Assembly: GCA_022510985.1 (NCBI GenBank)
Contig: JAFLSL010000014.1
Span: forward strand, 1-12,289
Origin: Ruminococcus sp.
Lineage (GTDB): Bacteria > Bacillota > Clostridia > Oscillospirales > Acutalibacteraceae
Direction of reading: 5' to 3'
Length of the DNA stretch: 12,289 nucleotides
Of the stretch, positions 1 through 6,291 are shown in pieces (positions within the stretch are counted from its first letter, which is position 1; the number at the start of each line of letters is the position of its first letter). The notes beneath the pieces were generated by a model. The model had not been told where the DNA came from. It did no database searches and was given only the letters and a program-made list of their open reading frames with translations. The position numbers and the translations under genes are program-made.

Positions 1-1140
1 GACCTCGGATGAGAGTATAAGGTTTCCGTCATCGGTGATATAATATCTCGACGGTCTGAGTCCGTTTCTGTCGAGTACCGCACCCATAATATCTCCGTCG
101 GAGAAGAGAATAGAAGCAGGACCGTCCCAAGGCTCCATCATTGTTGCGTAATACTGATAGAAATCCTTTTTGTTACGGCTCATTGTATTGTTATTATCCC
201 ATGGTTCGGGGATTGTAATCATAACTGCTAACGGCAAATCCATACCGCTCATTACGAGGAATTCGAGGGTGTTGTCGAGCATAGCGGAGTCTGAACCCTC
301 TGCGTTAACAACAGGGATAACCTTGTCTAAATCACCCTTGAGATGCTCTGAACGCATAGTTTCCTCACGAGCGAGCATTTTATCGGCGTTACCTCGGATT
401 GTATTTATTTCGCCGTTGTGAACAATCATTCTGTTGGGGTGAGCCTTCTGCCAGCTCGGGAATGTGTTCGTTGAAAATCTTGAGTGAACTAAGGCGATAG
501 CCGATTCAAAATCGGGGCTTTGTAAATCTGTAAAGAAAAGTCTTAAATCGCCTACGAGGAACATACCTTTATATACAATAGTTCTGCTTGAAAGAGATAC
601 AACGTAGGTGTCCTCGTTACTCTGCTCAAAAATACGTCTTGCAACATAAAGTCTGCGGTCAAAATCGAGACCTCTCGCCGCTGACTGCGGACGCTTAATA
701 AAGCACTGCTGAATATTAGGCATACAGTCGAGTGCACGCTTTCCGATTACAGAGGTGTTTGAGGGAACATCTCTCCAGCCTAATATTTCAAGTCCCTCTT
801 TTTCAGCAATTATCTCGAACATCTTTTTAGCCTGATTTCGAGCAAGTTCCTTTTGAGGGAAGAAGAACATTCCAACCGCATAGTCGCGTTCTCTGGGAAG
901 CTCAATATTAAGCTTTTTAGCTTCCTTTTTAAAGAATTTGTGGGATATTTGCAGAAGAATACCGACACCGTCACCTGTTTTTCCTTCGGCATCTTTACCT
1001 GCACGGTGCTCTAAGGTTTCTACAATTGTAAGAGCATTACTCACCGTGTCGTGGGATTTTATACCCTTAATATTAACAACGGCTCCTATTCCGCAGTTAT
1101 CGTGTTCAAATTCAGGGGAGTACAAGCCTTTAGTCTGCAT
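1..1140 (-). CDS. gltB: Glutamate synthase large subunit, N-terminal part (partial at window edge)
   Basis: The N-terminal 380 residues of the large (alpha) subunit of glutamate synthase, which transfers the amide nitrogen of glutamine to 2-oxoglutarate to make glutamate in the cytoplasm. The visible part is the class II glutamine amidotransferase domain. It has a short propeptide, then the expected N-terminal nucleophile Cys16 in the DNCGIGAV motif after GLYSPEFEH. HNGEIN follows at 241-246, EGSDSAMLDN at 281-290, EPWDGP at 336-341 and LDRNGLRPSRYY at 356-367. The frame is open to position 1; full-length GltB is about 1500 residues, so the central, FMN-binding and C-terminal domains lie outside. 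The ATG at 1140 is preceded by AAAGGAAG at a good distance and by a strong promoter. It diverges from glnN, the source of its substrate glutamine. Identification is firm; whether a small subunit (gltD) follows cannot be seen. Confidence 0.96.
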   Translation of the reverse strand, partial: MQTKGLYSPEFEHDNCGIGAVVNIKGIKSHDTVSNALTIVETLEHRAGKDAEGKTGDGVGILLQISHKFFKKEAKKLNIELPRERDYAVGMFFFPQKELARNQAKKMFEIIAEKEGLEILGWRDVPSNTSVIGKRALDCMPNIQQCFIKRPQSAARGLDFDRRLYVARRIFEQSNEDTYVVSLSSRTIVYKGMFLVGDLRLFFTDLQSPDFESAIALVHSRFSTNTFPSWQKAHPNRMIVHNGEINTIRGNADKMLAREETMRSEHLKGDLDKVIPVVNAEGSDSAMLDNTLEFLVMSGMDLPLAVMITIPEPWDNNNTMSRNKKDFYQYYATMMEPWDGPASILFSDGDIMGAVLDRNGLRPSRYYITDDGNLILSSEV

Positions 1141-1192
1141 TGTATATCTTCCTTTCTAAAGCCTATTATTTAAGTTGCGTATTACATTAAAT

Positions 1193-1222
1193 ATTATATA
1201 GCTGAATATGCAAGTTTGTCAA
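1193..1222 (-). promoter_or_regulatory. Sigma-A type promoter of gltB
   Basis: On the minus strand, TTGACA (1222-1217) and TATAAT (1198-1193) are separated by 18 bp, about 53 bases upstream of the gltB ATG. Both hexamers are perfect consensus. The predicted transcript starts near 1186 and has a short, A/T-rich leader in which I see no terminator or strong hairpin, unlike the glnN leader on the other side. Confidence 0.82.
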
Positions 1223-1228
1223 GAGAAA

Positions 1229-1242
1229 TTGCAATATCGCAA
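1229..1242. promoter_or_regulatory. Near-palindrome upstream of the gltB -35, possible operator
   Basis: TTGCAATATCGCAA is a 14-bp palindrome with a single unmatched pair of positions (5 and 10). It sits 6 bp upstream of the gltB -35 hexamer in the divergent gltB-glnN spacer, a usual place for an activator. It does not match the GlnR/TnrA consensus (TGTNAN7TNACA). A role as operator is inferred only from symmetry and position. The rest of the 1243-1334 stretch is A/T-rich with no further structure I can support. Confidence 0.3.
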
Positions 1243-1334
1243 AAATAAATTTCATAAATATATAATAAAGTGTATAAAATGAGTTTAATTTTAATACAAA
1301 TTGCAAGAAAAATAAAAAAACTTTCAAAAATGTA

Positions 1335-1363
1335 TTGACAAATTTGCTTGCCGGTAATATAAT
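1335..1363 (+). promoter_or_regulatory. Sigma-A type promoter of glnN-amt
   Basis: TTGACA (1335-1340), a 17-bp spacer, and TATAAT (1358-1363) form a perfect consensus promoter. Transcription would start near 1369-1371, giving a leader of about 95 nt before the glnN ATG. The -35 region reads TTGACAAATTTGC, matching the gltB -35 region (TTGACAAACTTGC) at 12 of 13 positions. With so strong a core promoter, control probably acts later (attenuation) or through an operator overlapping it. Confidence 0.88.
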
Positions 1364-1377
1364 GGGCAATGTCGAAA

Positions 1378-1393
1378 ACAGCAAAGGCGCTGT
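1378..1393 (+). promoter_or_regulatory. ANTAR-type hairpin, candidate antiterminator in the glnN leader
   Basis: ACAGC (1378-1382) pairs perfectly with GCTGT (1389-1393) around the six-base loop AAAGGC, which has A at loop position 1 and G at position 4. These are the two conserved loop bases of RNA hairpins bound by ANTAR-domain antiterminators such as EutV and NasR. The 3' strand of this stem is also part of the 5' arm of the following terminator, so the two structures exclude each other. A second hairpin (P1) is normally required upstream. The loop-like AATGTC at 1368-1373 also has A1 and G4, but lacks a convincing stem and lies at the predicted start site. The assignment is therefore partial. 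Confidence 0.5.
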
Positions 1394-1422
1394 AGGCTTT
1401 TTTGAGCTTACAGCGTCTTTTT
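1383..1422 (+). terminator. Intrinsic terminator in the glnN leader (attenuator)
   Basis: GGCGCTGTAGGC (1386-1397) pairs with GCTTACAGCGTC (1406-1417) as 12 continuous pairs, two of them G-U, around an 8-base loop, followed by TTTTT (1418-1422). AAA before the stem can extend it into the T-run. It lies between the glnN promoter and the glnN ribosome site, so it must be bypassed for glnN and amt to be expressed. This makes it an attenuator rather than the end of a gene. Confidence 0.82.
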
Positions 1423-1464
1423 GCGTTTGTAGTCAATATTTATTTAAGAAATGGAGAGATTTTT

Positions 1465-3558
1465 ATGACGAAGGTACCCGAGATTTTCGGAAGTATGGTT
1501 TTTAACGACAAGGTAATGCAGGAAAGATTACCAAAGGCTACATATAAGGCTTTAAAGAAAACTATCGAAAACGGCGAGTCGCTCGATTTAAGCGTTGCAA
1601 ATGTAGTAGCAAACGCTATGAAGGATTGGGCGGTAGAGCTTGGATGTACTCATTTTACACATTGGTTCCAGCCGATGACAGGCGTTACTGCTGAAAAGCA
1701 CGACAGTTTCATCACCCCGCAGGGCGACAGTCAGGTTATTATGGAGTTTTCAGGCAAAGAACTTATCAAAGGTGAGCCTGACGCGTCATCATTCCCGAGC
1801 GGCGGTATCAGAGCAACCTTTGAGGCGAGAGGTTATACAACATGGGATCCGACTTCCCCCGCTTTTGTAAAAGACGGCTCTCTTTATATTCCGACCGCAT
1901 TCTGCTCATATACAGGCGAGGTGCTTGATAAGAAAACTCCGCTTCTGCGTTCAATGGAGCGTTTAAGTGCAGAGGCTGTAAAGGTTCTCCATCTACTCGG
2001 AAAAACCGACGTTAAAAGAGTTGCTACAACAGTAGGTCCCGAGCAGGAATACTTCCTCATAGACAAGGAACTGTACGATCAGCGTGAGGACTTAAAGCTT
2101 ACAGGCAGAACTCTCTTCGGTGCAATGGCTCCTAAGGGTCAGGAGCTTGATGACCATTATTTCGGTTCGATTAAGACAAGAGTTTCCGAATATATGAAGG
2201 ATCTTGATAATGAGCTTTGGAAACTCGGAATTTTTGCAAAGACAAAGCATAACGAGGTTGCCCCCTCACAGCACGAGCTTGCTCCGATTTTTACAACCTC
2301 AAATATCGCTACCGACCACAACGAGCTTACAATGGAAATTATGAAGAAGGTAGCAGAAAAACACGGTCTTGTATGCTTGCTTCACGAAAAGCCGTTTGCA
2401 GGCGTTAACGGAAGCGGAAAGCATAATAACTGGTCGATTTCGACTAACACAGGCGAAAACCTCCTTAACCCCGGAAAGCATCCCGAGGATAATTTACAGT
2501 TCCAGCTTTTCCTTGCTGCTGTTGTTAAGGCTGTTCACGAGTATCAGGAGCTGTTAAGAATTACAGTAGCGTCCGCCGGTAACGACCACCGCTTAGGTGC
2601 TAACGAGGCACCTCCGGCTATCATTTCAATGTATCTCGGCGACGACCTCGGCGAGCTTGTTCAGTCGATTATCAACGATACAGAATATGTAAGCCAGGGC
2701 AAAGCAAAAATGCAGACAGGCGTTGAGGTGTTAGCTGACTTTAAGAAAGATACTTCTGACCGTAACCGTACATCGCCGTTTGCGTTTACAGGAAATAAAT
2801 TTGAGTTCAGAGCTCTCGGCTCATCTCTCAATATCGCTTGTCCTAACTATATGCTCAACACAATGGTTGCTGAGGAGCTTTCGCAGTTCTACGATGAGCT
2901 TAAGGACGCAACTGATGTAAATGCAGCACTGACAGCTCTTGTTAAAAAGACATTCACAGAGCATCAGAATATCATCTTTAACGGTGATAACTATGCTGAC
3001 GAATGGGTAGAGGAGGCGGAAAGAAGAGGACTTCTTAATCTCAAGTCCTTACCCGAGGCTCTCTCAAAACTTATGACAGAAAAGAATATCAACTTGTTTG
3101 TTAAGCATAAAATCTGCTCGAAAGAGGAGCTAAAGGCACGCTACGAGATTGACCTCGAAACCTATTCAAAACAGATTAACATCGAGGCCCTTACTATGAT
3201 TAGTATGGCTAATAAGGATATCACACCTGCCGTATCAGCGTACGTTAGAGAACTTTCCGATACTGCACTTTCCAAGAGAACACTTAATGCGGATATCCCG
3301 ACCTCGGTTGAGGAAGAGCTTATCATCGAACTTTCCAACAAGCTTGTTGACTTTGTTAAAAAGACAGGAGAGCTTAAAAAGGCTGTTGAAGAGGCAGGGC
3401 AGTACAGCGACGATAACCTCAAACACGCTACATACTTCAGAGAGGTTGTATTCGAGAAAATGGAAGAACTCAGAGCTGTCGGCGACAGTATGGAGGAAAT
3501 CACCTCTGCCGAATACTGGCCCTATCCTTCCTACAGCGAGCTTTTATTCGGAGTATAA
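1465..3558 (+). CDS. glnN: Type III glutamine synthetase (GlnN)
   Basis: ATP-dependent ligation of ammonium to glutamate, giving glutamine; a cytoplasmic enzyme and the entry point for nitrogen with GltB. The 697-residue product has the length of the GSIII class, found in Bacteroidetes, Ruminococcus and relatives, and much exceeds the roughly 440-470 residues of GSI. It begins [15 protein letters not shown], typical of the class. Active-site motifs: GPEQEYFL (191-198, metal-binding Glu), [10 protein letters not shown] (262-271), [10 protein letters not shown] (313-322), and an arginine-rich [17 protein letters not shown] stretch (434-450). The C-terminal part is the helical GSIII-specific region. 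I chose the ATG at 1465 because GGAGAG lies 6 bases upstream; an in-frame TTG at 1402 falls inside the leader terminator. It is followed after 49 bases by the ammonium transporter, probably on the same transcript, and preceded by an attenuator-like leader. Confidence 0.97.
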   Translation: MTKVPEIFGSMVFNDKVMQERLPKATYKALKKTIENGESLDLSVANVVANAMKDWAVELGCTHFTHWFQPMTGVTAEKHDSFITPQGDSQVIMEFSGKELIKGEPDASSFPSGGIRATFEARGYTTWDPTSPAFVKDGSLYIPTAFCSYTGEVLDKKTPLLRSMERLSAEAVKVLHLLGKTDVKRVATTVGPEQEYFLIDKELYDQREDLKLTGRTLFGAMAPKGQELDDHYFGSIKTRVSEYMKDLDNELWKLGIFAKTKHNEVAPSQHELAPIFTTSNIATDHNELTMEIMKKVAEKHGLVCLLHEKPFAGVNGSGKHNNWSISTNTGENLLNPGKHPEDNLQFQLFLAAVVKAVHEYQELLRITVASAGNDHRLGANEAPPAIISMYLGDDLGELVQSIINDTEYVSQGKAKMQTGVEVLADFKKDTSDRNRTSPFAFTGNKFEFRALGSSLNIACPNYMLNTMVAEELSQFYDELKDATDVNAALTALVKKTFTEHQNIIFNGDNYADEWVEEAERRGLLNLKSLPEALSKLMTEKNINLFVKHKICSKEELKARYEIDLETYSKQINIEALTMISMANKDITPAVSAYVRELSDTALSKRTLNADIPTSVEEELIIELSNKLVDFVKKTGELKKAVEEAGQYSDDNLKHATYFREVVFEKMEELRAVGDSMEEITSAEYWPYPSYSELLFGV

Positions 3559-3564
3559 TATTTA

Positions 3565-3598
3565 GGTAATTTGGTAATTTTAAGGTAATTTTAAGGAG
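3565..3598 (+). repeat. Short tandem repeat with amt ribosome site between glnN and amt
   Basis: GGTAATTTTAA occurs twice in perfect tandem (3573-3583 and 3584-3594), preceded by a shorter copy GGTAATTT (3565-3572). It runs straight into GGAG; the Shine-Dalgarno AAGGAG is at 3593-3598, 9 bases before the amt ATG at 3608. I see no terminator in this 49-base gap, so glnN and amt are probably cotranscribed. The repeat may simply be slippage-derived; any effect on amt translation is conjecture. Confidence 0.6.
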
Positions 3599-3607
3599 TT
3601 GGTTTTA

Positions 3608-5365
3608 ATGAACGAAGCAATTAAAGAATTTGTCACCGAAGCCACGTCATCCCAGCTATTTGCGGTTTGGTTCTTAATCGGAGCCGCACTGGTGTTCTGG
3701 ATGCAGGCAGGCTTTGCGATGGTTGAAGCAGGTTTTACAAGAGCAAAGAACACCGGTAACATTATTATGAAGAACCTTATGGACTTCTGTATCGGTACCG
3801 TAACTTTCGTTCTTATCGGTTTCGGACTGCTTATGGGCGAGGACCTTTTCGGTTTTATCGGTCAGCCGGGATTCGATTTATTCACAGCATACGCAGATTT
3901 TGATTTTTCAAGCTTTGTGTTTAACCTTGTGTTCTGTGCTACAACGGCTACTATCGTATCCGGTGCAATGGCTGAACGTACAAAGTTTTTATCCTACTGT
4001 ATTTATTCAGGAGTTCTTTCCGCACTTATTTATCCGATTGAGGCTCACTGGATTTGGGGCGGAGGTTGGCTCAGCCAGCTTGGTTTCCACGATTTCGCAG
4101 GTTCCTGTGCAATTCATATGGTCGGCGGTATCTCCGCTTTAATCGGTGCTAAAATCCTCGGTGCCCGTATCGGCAAATTTAAGAAGGACGCAAACGGAAA
4201 GGTCACTAAGGTAAACGCTATCCCCGGTCACAATATTGCACTCGGCTCTTTAGGGGTATTCATTCTTTGGCTCGGTTGGTACGGATTTAACGGTGCTGCT
4301 GCAACCTCGGTTGATCAGCTCGCATCAATCTTCCTCACAACTACTGTAGCACCGGCTTTAGCTACTGTAACTTGTATGATATTCACTTGGGTTAAGTACG
4401 GTAAACCTGATGTCAGTATGTGCCTTAACGCATCCCTCGCAGGCTTGGTTGCTATTACCGCTCCTTGTGATGTAACAGATGCTTTAGGTGCGATTATAAT
4501 CGGTGTTGTTGCAGGTTTGCTCGTAGTATTCGGCGTATGGTTCCTTGACTACAAGCTCCATATTGACGACCCTGTCGGAGCAGTGGCAGTTCATATGATG
4601 AACGGTATCTGGGGTACACTTGCCGTAGGTTTATTTGCTACAGATTCCGCTCCGGGTTACTCTATCGCAAACGCATCCGGCGAAAAACTTCTCGGCTTAT
4701 TCTACGGCGGCGGGTTCGAACTTCTCGGATTACAGTTTGTAGGTATCGCATCAGTTGCGGGCTGGACAGTCGTGACAATAACTATTGCATTCTTCCTTAT
4801 CAAGAAGATTGCAGGACTTCGTGTTACACGCGAAGAAGAAATCACCGGACTTGACGCTACAGAGCACAATATGCCTTCAGCATATGCGGGATTCTCTATG
4901 ACACCCGAATATATCGAAGAAGGCTCTGCTCCTATTGTTGTAGACGGCGACACACCTGTTGCCGACGCTGTACCTGTTAAGAAAGTTCCGACATTCGACG
5001 AGACTACTCCGAAGTTTACAAAGGTTGAAATCGTATGTAAGGAATCAAGACTCGAAACATTAAAAACAGCTATGATGAATATCGGTATCACCGGTATGAC
5101 AGTTTCTCACGTGCTCGGTTGCGGCGTTCAGAAGGGTAAACCCGAGTATTACCGTGGCGTACAGATTGAGGCAAATCTCCTGCCCAAGGTACAGGTTGAA
5201 ATCGTTGTATGCAAAGTACCTGTCAGCAGCGTAATTGAAACAGCTAAGAAGGCTCTTTACACAGGTCACATCGGTGATGGTAAGATATTCGTATATGATG
5301 TTGAGAATGTTGTAAAGGTTCGTACAGGTGAAGAAGGCGTAGACGCTTTACAGGATGTAGAATAA
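3608..5365 (+). CDS. amt: Ammonium transporter fused to a C-terminal PII signalling domain
   Basis: A 585-residue inner-membrane ammonium channel of the Amt/Mep/Rh family (about 1-410) joined by an acidic, proline-containing linker (about 411-468) to a complete PII (GlnB/GlnK) domain (469-585). Amt hallmarks are WMQAGFAMVEAGFTRAKN (31-48), the conserved Asp in DFAG (Asp162), and the twin pore histidines His170 and His329. In the PII part, E. coli GlnB alignment gives Gln39=Gln508, Lys58=Lys527, Lys90=Lys559 and Arg103=Arg572, so ATP/2-oxoglutarate binding looks possible. Arg101 is Lys570 and the uridylylation site Tyr51 is Ile520, so control by UMP addition is unlikely. The ATG at 3608 has AAGGAG 9 bases upstream; the in-frame TTG at 3599 directly abuts that site and is rejected. 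I infer that the tethered PII gates its own channel. Second gene of the glnN transcript, ended by a strong terminator. Confidence 0.95.
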   Translation: MNEAIKEFVTEATSSQLFAVWFLIGAALVFWMQAGFAMVEAGFTRAKNTGNIIMKNLMDFCIGTVTFVLIGFGLLMGEDLFGFIGQPGFDLFTAYADFDFSSFVFNLVFCATTATIVSGAMAERTKFLSYCIYSGVLSALIYPIEAHWIWGGGWLSQLGFHDFAGSCAIHMVGGISALIGAKILGARIGKFKKDANGKVTKVNAIPGHNIALGSLGVFILWLGWYGFNGAAATSVDQLASIFLTTTVAPALATVTCMIFTWVKYGKPDVSMCLNASLAGLVAITAPCDVTDALGAIIIGVVAGLLVVFGVWFLDYKLHIDDPVGAVAVHMMNGIWGTLAVGLFATDSAPGYSIANASGEKLLGLFYGGGFELLGLQFVGIASVAGWTVVTITIAFFLIKKIAGLRVTREEEITGLDATEHNMPSAYAGFSMTPEYIEEGSAPIVVDGDTPVADAVPVKKVPTFDETTPKFTKVEIVCKESRLETLKTAMMNIGITGMTVSHVLGCGVQKGKPEYYRGVQIEANLLPKVQVEIVVCKVPVSSVIETAKKALYTGHIGDGKIFVYDVENVVKVRTGEEGVDALQDVE

Positions 5366-5428
5366 GTTGATTTTAGTTGAATTCTTTTGAATTCAGGTTT
5401 AAATTCACCATCCATTCTTTTATAAATA

Positions 5429-5473
5429 GATAGGCGGTGCAAGGTAAAACTTGTACCGCCTATCATTTTTTTA
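5429..5473 (+). terminator. Intrinsic terminator after amt
   Basis: GATAGGCGGTGCAAG (5429-5443) pairs with CTTGTACCGCCTATC (5450-5464) over 15 pairs, one of them G-U, with a 6-base loop, followed by ATTTTTTTA. This is a strong rho-independent terminator for glnN-amt. The reverse strand has only a weak T-rich stretch after the stem, but the hairpin may also help stop the leftward alkylation-repair transcript. The 100 bases from 5474 to 5579 show nothing else I can support. Confidence 0.93.
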
Positions 5474-5579
5474 TTTTCCTCATCATACTTTGCAGTTCCT
5501 ATCTGAATTTGATATCCCCCGGAAGTTTATTCCTCTATCTTACTTTGGATTGGGAGGATAGGTTCTACTATAGACTTAA

Positions 5580-6212
5580 TTATCTTTTAATTGTTCTTGT
5601 AAATTCCTTTATCTCGTCTGAAACTCGAAAGGATTCTCGCATTTTCTGTAGCGATTTATTATAAGTCCAATTATCAAGCTTACAATCATCGCTTTTGAGA
5701 TATTCCACGCACTTTTCGGGATATTTAACCATAACCTCCGCCACAGCCCACGCAACCCCCATTTTGGAGTAATACGCCTCTGTATGCAAATTATTAAGTA
5801 CCTCAATAGCACGGTCGATATAATCATCGACCATATAATGACTTAGCAAAACGACCGCAACTATTCTTGTCTCAAATTCATTGTGTGAATTCTTATATTT
5901 CATAAGCATTTCATAGACTTCCGCTCTATGCTTTTTAGCTGTTTTAAACCCATTGCAAAGAGCGTCGCACACCGCCCAGTCCTTAACCTCGGGAATAAAT
6001 TTCTCAAAATATGCAATCAATGTTTTAATGTCATCCTTAGCATAGCCGAGGGTAAACGCGTAAAGCAATTTAAGCTCAAAGCTGTCTAAAGGGTTGTTGT
6101 CCAGAAAAGCCCTGTAGTCATCCTTAACGATTTTTTTAGCAATTTTCCTAAGCTCGGGAAGCGTCGCTCTGTCGAGTTTATCAATTTCTTTTTTTATCTC
6201 TTTAATAGTCAT
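5580..6212 (-). CDS. AlkD-like DNA alkylation repair protein
   Basis: A 210-residue cytoplasmic, all-helical protein of the DNA alkylation repair (AlkD/ALK HEAT-like repeat) family; characterised members are glycosylases that remove cationic 3- and 7-alkylpurines. Helical repeat signatures include VKDWAVCDALC (76-86), ETRIVAVVLLSHYM (114-127) and YYSKMGVAWAVAEVMVKYP (147-165). By spacing, Trp79, Asp83, Arg116 and Trp155 match Bacillus cereus AlkD Trp109, Asp113, Arg148 and Trp187, the DNA-binding and catalytic cleft residues, so activity is plausible. I made this alignment by eye. I chose the ATG at 6212 because AAAGGA lies just upstream. An upstream in-frame GTG at 6257 lies within the promoter, before the expected transcript start, and is rejected. 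It stands alone, convergent with amt and downstream of the ABC module. Confidence 0.85.
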   Translation of the reverse strand: MTIKEIKKEIDKLDRATLPELRKIAKKIVKDDYRAFLDNNPLDSFELKLLYAFTLGYAKDDIKTLIAYFEKFIPEVKDWAVCDALCNGFKTAKKHRAEVYEMLMKYKNSHNEFETRIVAVVLLSHYMVDDYIDRAIEVLNNLHTEAYYSKMGVAWAVAEVMVKYPEKCVEYLKSDDCKLDNWTYNKSLQKMRESFRVSDEIKEFTRTIKR

Positions 6213-6247
6213 AATTCTATCCTTTTTAGAAAATTTGTTCGTCTGTA

Positions 6248-6276
6248 ATTCTAGCACGAATAGAAGTATGTGTCAA
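6248..6276 (-). promoter_or_regulatory. Promoter of the AlkD-like gene
   Basis: On the minus strand, TTGACA (6276-6271), 17 bp, then TAGAAT (6253-6248), one mismatch from consensus. The start of transcription is expected near 6241, about 30 bases before the ATG at 6212. It begins only 16 bases after the stop codon of the ABC permease, and I see no terminator between them. Confidence 0.82.
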
Positions 6277-6291
6277 TACAACAAACCATAA

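Noticed and set aside
1402..1464. Upstream TTG start adding 21 residues to glutamine synthetase
   Set aside because: It would start inside the leader terminator loop; GSIII proteins begin at [10 protein letters not shown], and GGAGAG is placed for the ATG at 1465.
1364..1464. Riboswitch or T-box in the glnN leader
   Set aside because: The leader is under 100 nt, with no T-box sequence and no aptamer fold I recognise; a short protein-bound hairpin plus terminator explains it better.
3162..3503. 113-codon open frame antisense to glnN
   Set aside because: It lies wholly inside the firmly identified glnN gene, its serine/leucine-rich product looks like a codon shadow, and it has no convincing ribosome site.
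4702..5091. 129-codon open frame antisense to amt
   Set aside because: It mirrors the transporter-linker-PII coding region. Composition (Ser/Thr/Val/Pro-rich) and the absence of a promoter indicate a shadow.
5474..5579. Small gene or RNA between the amt terminator and the AlkD-like gene
   Set aside because: No start with a ribosome site, no promoter and no strong hairpin is visible.
6213..6257. Upstream GTG start for the AlkD-like gene
   Set aside because: It lies between the -35 and -10 elements, upstream of the expected transcript start; the ATG at 6212 has its own AAAGGA.
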